A stretch of 64,000 nt of DNA from Dipteronia dyeriana (Eukaryota > Streptophyta > Magnoliopsida > Sapindales > Sapindaceae), in the NCBI GenBank assembly GCA_032871835.1, contig CM065297.1, forward strand, positions 70,605,253 to 70,669,252. Direction: 5' to 3'. The notes under the pieces are model-generated. The model was not told the origin of the DNA. It saw only the letters and a list, made by a program, of their open reading frames with translations, and searched no databases. Positions 1-9,930 of the stretch are shown piece by piece. Position 1 is the stretch's first letter. The number at the start of each line of letters is the position of its first letter. The position numbers and the translations under genes were made by a program.

Positions 1-600
1 TTTCATTTGAGCATGTCATATGAGTTTCTTTTGCTTTTCAGAATCATCATGTCATGGGGATAACTATAGGTCATTGAACATGTACTTCCTATGTAGATCT
101 CATAGTCCAAAATTGCATGTTTGAACATAAATATGACATGGATTGTAATCAAAGCAAAGTTCACACTTATTGAAGAAAATACAATATAATATAAGTACAA
201 CCAAGTTACTCAAGCAATTGAAAAAGAATGATAAATATTTCCAAAATTTTGCATTCAACAAGTATGCAATAGCTCTCTTTGCTTGAGTTCCCCATATTCA
301 ACCATGTCATTGGGAGACATGAGCTTCTATAGACTTACCAAGTCTAAAGGACCTAGTTGCATCTATGTGTATCTCATAGGCACTAAGGCAAGCGGGTTCA
401 TTTTTTCTAACCCACCTAGGTTCCACTTTTTCTTTTCTAGTGGTCAAACATATATTTCTAAAAAACCTAGGTTCATGCATACTTGCCCTCTTTCTGAACC
501 AATTTTCTTTTATGCTCTCTAATCTATCCAATTTATGTACTTAAAGCAATTTGGTCTTGAATGACCAATCATATCACAAAAATGACAAGTAGGTATAAAA
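1..600 (-). pseudogene. Copia family B3 gag C-terminal remnant with CCHC zinc knuckle
   Basis: This is the downstream part of a Copia gag on the minus strand. A CCHC knuckle (Cys-X2-Cys-X4-His-X4-Cys) is read at 587-546 within the residues CHFCDMIGHSRPNC. It is followed, after a frame change, by a basic stretch at 531-307 that includes WVRKNE, the kind of spacer that precedes the protease in plant Copia polyproteins. Stops and frame changes interrupt it and no intact protease D-[ST]-G is seen before the window edge. It belongs to the element whose gag coiled coil lies at 815-1209 and whose LTR is at about 13520-14864. The rest of the element lies left of the window. Confidence 0.6.
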
Positions 601-814
601 TGAGAAATTATACCATTGCATTGGGATCTCATCGAGGCATCACCATGTCGATGAGGTTGCCTTTAGTGATGCACCGGTTGGCTTCTCCCTAGAGCTTGAG
701 GCGATTGATGGCACCTTTGTGGTCTAACTTGTTGAGGTGGATGAGCAGGTTGAACATGCCTTCCTGGTTGAGGAGGGCTTGGAAGTAGAGCTCTTGATTA
801 TTCAGGTTTAGCTC
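601..814. other. Unassigned, more GC-rich segment inside the B3 gag
   Basis: This stretch lies between the gag coiled coil (815-1209) and the zinc knuckle (546-587). It is richer in G+C than its surroundings and matches neither flank in style. Both strands are fairly open. The minus strand reads about 65 codons from 817 with two stops, out of frame with the gag coiled coil. The plus strand reads a comparable stretch with one stop. I do not recognise a domain. It could be an insertion or a captured host fragment, or simply a poorly conserved part of the element. Confidence 0.3.
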
Positions 815-1209
815 CATTCTTCATTGGCCCATTCTCTTGGACATTTTGGATGTCTCTCCAAGATCAATCTTCCTCCTAGGATGATATGGATATAAAGCTC
901 TTTTCTTGCCTTGAGTTGAGGTTGCATGACCTTGGCTTTCTTCAATTCACCAAGATGCCTCATCTCATTCTCCTTGATAATCTTTAAGGAATTGTCTTTT
1001 TTGGCAAGTTCATCCTTCGTTGCCTTCAACCCTTGATGGCAATCATCAATCTCCTTCTCATACTTGGACACATCAACTATGTCCATCTTCAAGGAGTCAT
1101 CTAACTTGGTCCTTAGTTGAAGATTTTCTTCGTTCAACTTCTTGATTTCTTCGTTTTTCTTATTCAAGGACCTTTGAAGACTTTGAATGAAGTCTTCGTA
1201 ACCAAACTC
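815..1209 (-). pseudogene. Copia family B3 gag coiled-coil segment
   Basis: A minus-strand frame open through here encodes a long Lys/Glu/Leu-rich coiled coil (NEEIKKLNEENLQLRTKL and onward). Such a coiled coil commonly follows the first zinc knuckle in plant UBN2-type Copia gag proteins. Its N-terminal end is cut at 1209 by element A1. When A1 and one copy of the 5-bp target duplication are ignored, the frame continues without a break into the acidic Ser/Asp-rich segment at 13352 upward. The listed start codon inside A1 (1230) is therefore an artefact. This is not a host kinesin- or myosin-like gene despite the coiled coil. Confidence 0.7.
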
Positions 1210-1214
1210 TTTAT

Positions 1215-3365
1215 TGAAGGTAAAATCCACACAACAAAAGCGTGAAAATTTATAAAATTAGGGTTTCGGTATAAATAAAAAATTTCCCTTTTTAATAACA
1301 AGAACCTTAACCCTACATTAATTGATATATATAAAAAAGTATCATACCCTTTTTTCATGACGATTGAACAAGCGTCGAATTGAATCTGCAAGATCTTCCA
1401 AGCCAATTACGAACGTGAATCACCTAGAAGTGTGGGCTCCCTTTCTTTAAACTGCATACCCGAGGATGGAAACAAACAAAATCTTCTTCTTTGTTAGTCA
1501 CAAAAATCCTCTAAGAGAAAAACCAAGAACGTCGGGTCACTTGTGAGTTATCAATCAATTTGATTGAAACTCACATGAACCTTGATTCGATGTTGTACAC
1601 AAAACCCTTTTGATGTAAAGGATACTAGTGTACTATCGAAAACAAAAACGTTCCCTCTTTTCTTTATGCTTGGTTGAATTTTTCAAACAATGAGTTGGAC
1701 GAATTTTTTTTTATAACAATAAAAAACAAATAAAAACAACTTCTCACACAAAAATTAAGGCTTGGTCAAAATTTACGACCTATATTTAAAGGTTCACAAA
1801 TCCTCTCCTAAAGAGGATTTACTTGGTAGGCAGGAATCCTATTCTTAGGTGGATTTAGTTAGTGACCAATAATCCTTTTCCAAAAAGAATTATTTCCTAC
1901 ACCAAGACTCCTAATCCAACTTATTAGTGTATTTGTGACCATATTAAAGATTTCCCAATTTGACTAGATAAATAATTCCTTTTATTTATCTGCTTATTAG
2001 GAGACCTTTTCCTATTAGGAAAAAAATTTAAATTTTAATTAAATAATTAATTAATCAACAAATTAATAAAATTTTCATTTAATTAAATAATAAAATAAAA
2101 AATAATCTATTAGGCTTTTATATATTAGCCTTGCCACCCATGACATTATATAGGCATATATATTATTTTTCTTATTTTATTAAATCTATTGGACCTTAAT
2201 AAAAAGTCCACATGTGAACTAAACCCATTCTTACAAAAAGAAACAAATCCACATGCCTTAATACAATTCTAGATGGACCCCTAAATTGGTCCAAGAGAAT
2301 ATATCAAGTGATCCATGGTAGTTCGTGTGGAATGGGGATCATGGCGGGCTATCTAAATTTAAGCTTCAATAGACATAACCTAATCACAATCAACAAATGA
2401 TTCACTTAGGTCCAATCTATTTAATTTTAGTTCATTCCACTAAAGAACTAAAATTGAACTCTTAAATAAAGATAGAATAAGTTGATGTTAATCATTCATA
2501 CCCTAGACAACCTTATTGGAGAAAGTGAATCCTCGTGAAGAATACCAGTAATCGCCAAGAGCTCATAGACCGCCTATAGCTCTCCAAGTTGCCATATTTA
2601 CTCATATGACCACATTTTGAACTTGGATATTTTGACTTGTCCAGAAGCCATGTTTTAATAGACACTATTGAAAACTTAACGTTAAGATTTAATATCCAAT
2701 ACCTCAAAACATCCATATGACGATATTCTACTTTCATTTAATAAATAAAGCCACGATGTCCATATCTAAAAATGAAGTCCTCTATCGATTAACAAATGAA
2801 TACCACCAAACTATCGAGGATAGACTATGTTATAAATCTTACTCATTGATAGCTTAAATGATAGCACTTGTAACCATAAGTCCATCATTTATCTCAAGAT
2901 TGAGATAGACTCTCCGATTGTCTTGAAATGAAAACTTTTATCCAATGACGGTTCTAGATAAAGTATTTAAATATGATCCAATTCAATGCACCCAGTGCAC
3001 TAGATACTTTTTCCCAAAGACACCACACTTTGATGATTTTAGACTCATCATAACACATTTGATCCCACTCAAATGCTATCAAAAGAATCTACAACTTTGA
3101 CAAGATAAAGATGCCAAACCTTTATCTTAAGTTGTGAATATTATTCAAGACGAACTAAAGAATTGTGTCTACCTCATACATATCTAGATGTGTGAACAAT
3201 TATCCTTTTCTCATAGTCTTTTGTCCTTATGATTATTTACTTTTGAAAATTATAATAATTTAACGATAAATGCTATAAGATTTGTTAAACTAGAAATCAC
3301 TTTATTAATATGAAAAGCTTGTCAAATACATTATTATACTCTTGCTACCAAGCATAATCCCAACA
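1215..3365 (-). repeat. A1 3' LTR
   Basis: 2151 bp, bounded by TG and CA and matching 11161-13347 along its whole length. The minus-strand TATA-like site is at about 1778-1797, at the same place as in the other family A LTRs. The element-sense start is the family signature TGTTGGGATTATGCT (3365 downward). Short AGGATT-rich repeats (about 1790-1900) are present in fewer copies than in A2 or A3. Confidence 0.9.
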
Positions 3366-3380
3366 ATCTCCCAGTTGCTC
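3366..3380 (-). promoter_or_regulatory. A1 polypurine tract
   Basis: Read on the minus strand, the bases next to the 3' LTR are AACTGGGAGAT. This is the usual Copia plus-strand primer just upstream of the LTR TG. Confidence 0.75.
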
Positions 3381-3896
3381 TATAGCAAATGTGTCATATA
3401 TCTTATCCCCATGTTCTCTAGATTTCCCATCAAAACTCTTTTGTGGAAGAGCCTTTGTAAAGGGATCCGCTAGATTATCTGCAGATGCAATCTTGGTAAT
3501 CGTCACGTCACCCCTATGCACAATTTTCCCCAGAAGGTGATACTTTCTTTCAATGTGTTTCCCTCTCTTATGACTTATTGGTTCTCTCAAATTAGCCACT
3601 GCTCCATTATTATCACAATAGATATTGATCTGCTTATTCACATCAGGAACCACTTCCATGTCAATCAAGAATTGGTGGAGCAAGACAGCCTCTTTAGTCG
3701 CCTCGCATGCGGAAACATACTCGGTTTCCATGGTGAAATCAATAATACAAGATTGCTTGATACTCCTCCATATGACTGCCCCTCCTCCAATAGTAAACAC
3801 GGATCCTGATATTGATCAGGATTCAGAATCTGACTGAAAGTTAGAATCTGTATACCCAATGGGAATTAAATCCTTTCCAGAGTATACCAGCATATA
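3381..3896 (-). pseudogene. A1 Copia RNase H
   Basis: The C-terminal pol domain of A1. From upstream to downstream it shows a YTDSNFQ-like start next to the MITE junction, the METEYVSACEATKEA helix with a catalytic Glu, YCDNNGAV with a catalytic Asp, KHIERKYH, and NLADPFTKALP near the end. That is the full Copia RNase H pattern. A stop codon lies in frame shortly after the first motif (about 3833), and the domain is separated from RT by the insertion at 3897-4612. It would have removed RNA from the RNA-DNA hybrid during reverse transcription. Confidence 0.9.
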
Positions 3897-4612
3897 GGCT
3901 CAGTTTGGTATTGTTGTGCTGTGGGGAGAAGTGCTTCTGAAATTACTGTGGGGGGAATTGCTTTTGGAATTGCTGTGGGAAGAATCAGCTGAGTGTTTGC
4001 TAAACTGATTTTCAAAAATGCTGTGAGAACTAAAAGCAATTTCAATGTATTTGGTAAACTGATATAAAAAGTGTTGTGAGTGTGTAAAATTACTAAAAGG
4101 ACAACGACATCTAAATGTACTAATTTGATATACTTTATATTTTTCTTGTTTATTTGTATTTAGTGTTAAGTGTTATATAATTATGGTATTTTATTAAATT
4201 AATTAGCCCTATTTTTTATTCTACTTTATTTAATTAATTAGTCATATTTCTTTATTTCTTTATTTTATTCTACTTTATTTTTTATTTCTTTTTTTTTTAC
4301 TTTATTGAATTAATTATGGAAACATTTTTTTTTGTACAAAATTATAAACCCAATTTTTTTTGGTTAAATTTTGTTAAAGGTAAGGACAAAGTTGGAAAGT
4401 TAGTAAAATTTCATTTAATATCACTGTAGCGCATTTTCTAAAAGCAGAAGCCAAAAACCAAAAGCATGTATTTATAGCTTCTCAAAAACTCAGTTGGGAG
4501 AAGCTAAAAGTGACCAAAAGCACTTCCCTACGATTTTACCAAACACCCTGTCTAAGGTCCATAATCACTTTTGACCCCAAAAGCAGCTGAGGAAGCAATA
4601 CCAAACTAAGCC
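3897..4612. mobile_element. MITE-like non-autonomous DNA element, 716 bp
   Basis: Terminal inverted repeats of 17 bp with one mismatch (GGCTCAGTTTGGTATTG at the left, GGCTTAGTTTGGTATTG read inward from the right). Subterminal inverted segments contain AGAAGTGCTT. The interior is AT-rich with no reading frame. It is flanked by the 3-bp duplication ATA (3894-3896 and 4613-4615). Removing the element and one ATA rejoins the A1 RT/RNase H frame without a shift. The GGC-start TIR and 3-bp duplication suggest a Tourist/PIF-Harbinger-like MITE, but ATA is not the classic TWA target, so the superfamily is tentative. Confidence 0.8.
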
Positions 4613-4615
4613 ATA

Positions 4616-5672
4616 ATCTCTCGTTCTCTTGAGACACTTGAAAATATGCTTGACTGCATTCCAGTGATCAGGACCATGTTTCGATTGAAACCTGATAACT
4701 ATGCCCACAACACAGCAAATATCTGATCTAGTACAAAGCCTTGAATACATGAGACTTCCAACTACCGATGCATATGGAACCCTACTCATTAATTGCTCTT
4801 CATGCTCATTTGTAGGAACTTGTTCCTTAGAAAGTTTGATTTCATGTCTGAAAGGTAACATACCTTTCTTGGAATCTTGCATGGAAAACCTAGACAATAT
4901 TTTATCTATGTATAAAGCTTGAGATAATGCAATTGTTCTATTCTTTCTATCCCTTATGACTTGGATACTAAGAATATAACTTGCTTCTCCTAAGGCCTTC
5001 ATATCAAATTGTTTTGCTAACCATTCTTTTATTGATGTCAATACACCTACATCGTTTTCAATGAGTAGTATATCATCAACGTAAATAAGTAGGAAAACCA
5101 AATTGTCACCCTTAATTCGTTTGTATACACAAGGTTCGTCAAGGTCTTCAATAAATTCAAAACTTTTCATGGCTTGATCGAACCTTATGTTCCAGAATCT
5201 TGATGCTTGCTTCAATCCATATATGGATCTTTGTAACTTGCATACCCTTTCCTCGTGGCCTTTTTCAATGAATCAATTTGGTTGCATGATGTAGATGCTT
5301 TCATCAAGACTTCCATTAAGGAAAGTTGTCTTGACGTCCATTTTCCAAATCTCTAGGTCTAGAGATGCCGCAATGGATAAGAGTGTTCTAATGGATTTAA
5401 GCATGGCCACAGGAGAGAAGGTTTTTTCATAATCGATACCTTCCTTCTGTGTATAACCTTTAGCTACCAATCTGGATTTAAAGGTCTCCACCTTTCCATC
5501 CATTCTTCTTGTTCTCTTGTATACCCACTTGCACTCGATGGGTTTTATCCCTTTAGGCAAGTCTATAAGAGACCAGACTTTGTTTTCGAACATAGATTCA
5601 ATTTCGGATTGCATTTCCTTTTGCCAATGGTGACAATCAACATCTTTCATTGCTTCCTTGTACATATAGAGA
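4616..5672 (-). pseudogene. A1 Copia reverse transcriptase
   Basis: The RVT_2-type RT of A1. The N-terminal half (5665-5273) carries KWVYKRTRRMDGK, RLVAKGYTQKEGIDYEKTFSPV and KMDVKTTFLNG. The C-terminal half (5270-4616) carries SIYGLKQASR, the active site LIYVDDILL with both Asp residues, and the usual LGEASYILSIQV and YASVVGSLMY region. The halves share one frame, broken by a single stop at about 5270 where a Gly codon is expected. The 3' end is cut by the MITE-like element. It is among the better preserved Copia RTs here. Confidence 0.92.
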
Positions 5673-5991
5673 TCATTGTCGTCCGAAAGATTCCTCTAGA
5701 CCGTTGTGTCTCTCTGGTTGTCTACTATCCCTCCCACTACGACGTGGTATGGTAGATTGTTGATCTTGTGTTGGTAAGGAACTTACAATTGGGCTTGGTT
5801 GTGAAACCTCTTGTGGAATTGTATCTCCTGAAAGCTCATTCAGGACAATTCTACTTTTAAGCACAAAATTATTCATATAGTCCTCTTCAAGAAATTTAAC
5901 ATTTGTTGAAAAAAAATACTTTAAGATCTGAAGGATTATATAAATAATATCCTTTTGTTCCTTTTGGATACCCTACAAAGATGCATATTTT
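5673..5991 (-). pseudogene. A1 integrase C-terminal/linker region
   Basis: The stretch between the integrase core and RT. It is rich in Ser, Pro and Gln and contains PRRSGRDSRQP, the Arg-rich motif that plant Copia elements place shortly before RT. The reading frame changes near 5880-5990. Confidence 0.7.
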
Positions 5992-6610
5992 CTAAACGGG
6001 ACTCCATCTTTTATGTTTTCCTTTTAACATGTGTGCAGGACATCCAAATATCCTTAAGTGTTGTAAACTAGGCTTTCGCCCGGTCCACAACTTATGCGGT
6101 GTTTTAGGAACTGACTTAGATGGTACATCATTTAGAATGTACATAGCAGTTTGTAAAGTATATCCTAAAAAAGAATTAGGGAGCGTTGAATAACTCAACG
6201 TAGACCTAACCATGTCCAAAAAAGTTATATTTCTACTTTCTGCCACCCCATTTTGTTGAGGTTTACCTGGTGCAGAAAAATAAGAAATTATCCCATTACC
6301 AATAAGATATTGCTGAAACTCACCAGATAGATATTCTCCACCACGATCAGACCTCAAGATTTTCTATGCGTTTCTAAAGCTAATTTTCTACTTCAGCTTT
6401 AAATGCTTTGAACATGTCAAAAGCTTCTGACTTATGTCTCTTGAGATACATATAGCCAAATCTTGAGTGATCATCAATGAAAGTAATGAAGTACTCATAT
6501 CCACCTCTAGCTTGAATGCTCATAGGTCCACACACATCAATGTGTATCAATCCTAAACATTCGATGGCTCTTGTGCTTTTGGTCGCAAATGACCTTTTGG
6601 TCATTTTACC
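5992..6610 (-). pseudogene. A1 Copia integrase core
   Basis: The rve-type catalytic domain. The upstream part (6604-6380) has HIDVCGPMSI with the first catalytic Asp, and DDHSRFGYMYL. After a stop/frameshift near 6361-6385 comes RSDRGGEYLSGEFQ with the second Asp, then QQNGVAESRN with the Glu, and LWTGRKPSLQHLRIFGC. All three DDE residues are present, so the lesions are the frame break and nearby stops. The plant Copia motif GKPQQNGVAE supports the lineage. Confidence 0.9.
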
Positions 6611-7036
6611 TTACAAACAAGATTCACAAATTTGTAGATCATAGACCTTTAAGTCAATTAGAGGTCCGTCACTTACCAATCTTTTAATCCTACTAAGGTT
6701 AATATGACCTAGGTGCAAATGCCATTGGTAGGTTTCATCTTTTGATAATTTTACTCTTTTATGATTAGATTTCGTTGATTCTGTGTCTAACAAGTGAGAG
6801 ATATTTCTAAGTAAGTAGAATAAACCATTTTCCAATGTACCTTCACAAACAAATTTGTTATTCTTACTAATAATAAAACCTTTAATAAAAATAACTGAAT
6901 ATCCAATTTTATTTAGACAAGAGACCGAAATTAAATTCCTCTTGAATTTTGGTACAAAATAAATGTTTATTAAAACTAAGTGCCTATAAGAATCTAAATT
7001 GATTCTAATATCTCCCACTACACTAGTAGACACCAT
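6611..7036 (-). pseudogene. A1 protease-flank and GAG-pre-integrase domain
   Basis: Includes the segment after the protease (a counterpart of VGDIRINLDSYRHL, FVPKFKRNLISVSCLN) and the zinc-binding GAG-pre-integrase domain with WHLHLGHINLSRIKRL, followed by a CESC pair. The upstream protease catalytic motif is absent. The residues just before, FNLHLGN, are where the post-catalytic part begins in intact relatives. Confidence 0.85.
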
Positions 7037-7801
7037 GCTCTATTGCCTAAATGCAAGTTGAATTCATTATTATTCAGTCTTTTCCTTTCCCGGTAACCTC
7101 TTCTAGTTAAGCCGAATTTGCTTTTTCGTCTGTTGTTTCTTGACCTTCCTACGGGTCTTAACAGAAGCAACTTTACTAACCGTATGAATCTCTTAACCCT
7201 TACCTTACACAAGGATTTTCTCGATGCTTTGATCATCTTACATCAGGCCGTGCAAGATGTTTTCCTTATTATTCAAGGTGTAGTCAAACTTGAACTGATC
7301 AAAGGAATCTAATAGTGAGTTAACATTCATGTCAATTTTCATCTTACCATCTATCTCAACACCATTAAGTTCAACAATGTTGAGATATGCTATGAATTTC
7401 ATCATGTGATCTTTCACAACCTGTCCAGGTTTCATCCTAAGATTCATGAAAGCAGTCATTGCCTCTCTCTTAGTCGTCCTAGACCTCATAGCTAATATCT
7501 ATTATAGAGACATCATTATATCGGCAACAATCTCCATTCCTTCATGTTGCTGTTGCAACACGTCGGAGATGATGGCCATTATGTAATGTACATTTAGCCA
7601 TCTCATCTGAAGACTTCCACTACTGATACTCATCTCTTTGCTCCTGAGTATATTCATTAGTTTTGTGGTTTATGAATAGACAGAACGAACTTATGGTTTT
7701 TCAACTTACAATAACAACCCTAATTTTTCTTTTTTTTGTGTGACATAATTATCATCAGTTAAAGTATTATCTTTTAGGATTTTGCTTAGGGATGGGTTCA
7801 T
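7037..7801 (-). pseudogene. A1 Copia gag
   Basis: Starts at the ATG read at 7801-7799 (MNPSLSKILKDNTLT), matching the A2 gag start at 22300. The middle part (7489-7238) has MTAFMNLRMKPGQVVKDHM and the SLLDSFDQFKFDYTLNNKE motif of Copia gag. Compared with A2, the CCHC knuckle and the protease active site are missing: the basic tail KKVKKQQTKKQ passes almost directly into RLNNNEFNLHLG. Several stops are present. Confidence 0.85.
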
Positions 7802-7972
7802 GATTTCTTTATATTAACAAAAATTATATAGGTAAATAATCATGATTTAGCACTTTTGAATATTTATCATGAATTATAAATAAAATAATTCAATCGTCAA
7901 ATTCAACTGTGATCCAACACCCATAAATGTCACGCCTCTTTTGGGAGTTCGAACCATTTACTAGTTGGACTA

Positions 7973-9930
7973 TGTTAGTTCCTCGGTTTTTGATTGGCTT
8001 ATTTCGATTGACAAACCACATTTGAGGATAATTATGTAAGGGGAGTTTAGGTCGGCTTTGCTCTTGATCAAGTTCAAGCTTCAAAGGTATATCACTTGTT
8101 TAACTCTTTGAATAGATTTAGTTTCACACACACACACACTAACATGCATTTGTATTGACATGCATTAATTTCCTGTTTCTCATTGCTCATGTGTGTATTC
8201 CTTTACAATCACACTTGCACTTCATGTATTTTTTTTGTTGCATCTATGATTGCATTTATGTTTTCAGGATCATGCATTGCTTTTAATCATATGATTACTT
8301 ATTGTGTGCATTGAGTTAGATTTTGTTTGGTTATTTTGAGTAATGTGTCTAGTTTCGAAAGAATGGTTTTTCAATGATTTAAGTATTTTTTAAAATTGAT
8401 CTTTGTATGGTCTTGTTACCATAACATTTTATATATTTCTTCAAAATGAGTTTTGAAATTTTTTGTACAAACTAGACACCCATACCTTTCCAACTGTATA
8501 TTATTCGTAATATTTCATGACCATTTGGATTGGTTTTGAAATCTCCAAAGTGACCATAAAACATGGCATCTCTGTTGTTGTCCGATTCTAACCTTTGGTC
8601 ACTCATTTGACCATAAATTTTTCTACAGTCATCCAAATCAAATTTTGTTAATTGGAGTATAAATTAAACTTCCATACCTTTCTAACGGTATATTATACGA
8701 AAGGTTTCGGAGTAGTTTGGTCATGTTTTGATATGCATGAATTTCAAGGTCGAGTGCTGAGAGCAGATTTTGCTCAACGTTTCGCCCCCTCCAGGGGCGA
8801 AACCAGCAGCAAAAATTGTGGCAACCCTTTTCGCTCCCAAACTCTTCACCCCCTCAAGGGGCGAAACCAGTAGTGAAAATTGTGGCAGCCATTTTTGCTC
8901 CCAAACTTTTCTCCCCCTCAAGGGGTAAAACTAGGGGCGAAAAACCTGTTTGGGCAAAAACGTATTTTCTTCTGCAGCTCGTTTTTACACCTTATATATC
9001 ATATTCTTCCCAAATCAGACCTAGAGCTTTAAAATTAAATCTCCAAGAGAGAGAAATTGAATCCTAGAGAGAGAGAGCTCCAAGAACTTTTTTTTACTCA
9101 ACCAAACTTCAAATCACAATCATCAAGCATCAAGCATCAAGCATATTTCAAGCATGGGTCTCTTTTTTGTTCATGACTAGGTATTCTCTACATGCTCTAA
9201 ACTTTATAGTTTCATTACTATGACATGTATACCTAGGTTTTGACTTTTATTGAAAATTAAATGCATGCTTGTGTGTTTAATAGCTTTTATGACATGTTTG
9301 TGGTATTAGTTGTTGGTTGAGAGTATTGATTAGTGATAGCTAGAATTTAGGACAATTTTACCATTCTAGCTAATTCTTCTTGCCTTTGCATTTAGAATAT
9401 TGATATATAGGATTTGCTTTTCTTGTCATTATTTATCCTAGATAAGCATGAATGTTTTGACCTAGCATTTTTTCATATAAAATATTCTTGCATATTCACT
9501 TAGGTTGTCATTATCTCTTCATTGTTGATTAAGTTTGTAGCTAAGTGGTTAGTGCACAAGGTTGGTGATCCAAAATCACCATAAAGGGCCCGTTGGGTAG
9601 AGTGAAAGGGTTAGTAACCATATTGGGTGTGGTGGGAGGTCAACCTAGGTTGTAAACTTTCATTCAATAGTGGATTTTGAGGATCGAGTGTGGCGCACTG
9701 AACAACCCATGGTTTTTCCCATTTAGAGTGTTTCCACTTATATATTGCGCGTTGTTATTGCTTTATGTTTATTGTTATTTATTTGAACACTTGGTAGAAT
9801 GGGGTAGATTCGGTAATGCTGATTAATTCGTGAAATTGGCAATCAATCGAATTAAAACCTATTCACCCCCCTCTAGGTTTATAGACACACACTTTCTAGG
9901 GAATTTTAATTGGTATCAAAGCTGGTGATC
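7973..9930 (+). repeat. B1: Copia family B LTR plus primer-site stub inside A1
   Basis: An LTR of about 1937 bp (7973-9909) starting TGTTAGTTCCTCGG and matching B2 (26922-28577) in reverse complement. A TATA-like site lies at about 8986-9000. It is followed by about 21 bp that include TTGGTATCAAAGC, an initiator-Met-type primer site. The A1 leader then resumes at 9931 (compare the uninterrupted A3 leader near 59290-59320). No second LTR or remaining interior is present, so this is neither a clean solo LTR nor a complete element. The flanks GACTA and GATCA may be a decayed target duplication. Confidence 0.8.
8775..8945 (+). repeat. 64-bp tandem repeat with GGGG/CCCC hairpins in the B1 LTR
   Basis: Units start at 8785, 8849 and 8913, an exact 64-bp period. 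Each begins with a small palindrome, CCCCCTCCAGGGG or CCCCCTCAAGGGG. The array is GC-rich compared with the rest of the LTR and absent from B2 and B3, which carry different self-complementary motifs at this place. Confidence 0.85.

Noticed and set aside
808..1230. Possible host coiled-coil gene on the minus strand
   Set aside because: The frame continues across the A1 insertion into a gag acidic linker, and its apparent start codon lies in the A1 LTR.
2513..2737. Repeated 65-75 codon frame seen in many family A LTRs (also at 12492-12695, 24684-24878, 51082-51306, 62123-62347)
   Set aside because: It recurs because the LTR is repeated. It sits in U3, has no domain, and the differences between copies do not favour synonymous sites by eye.
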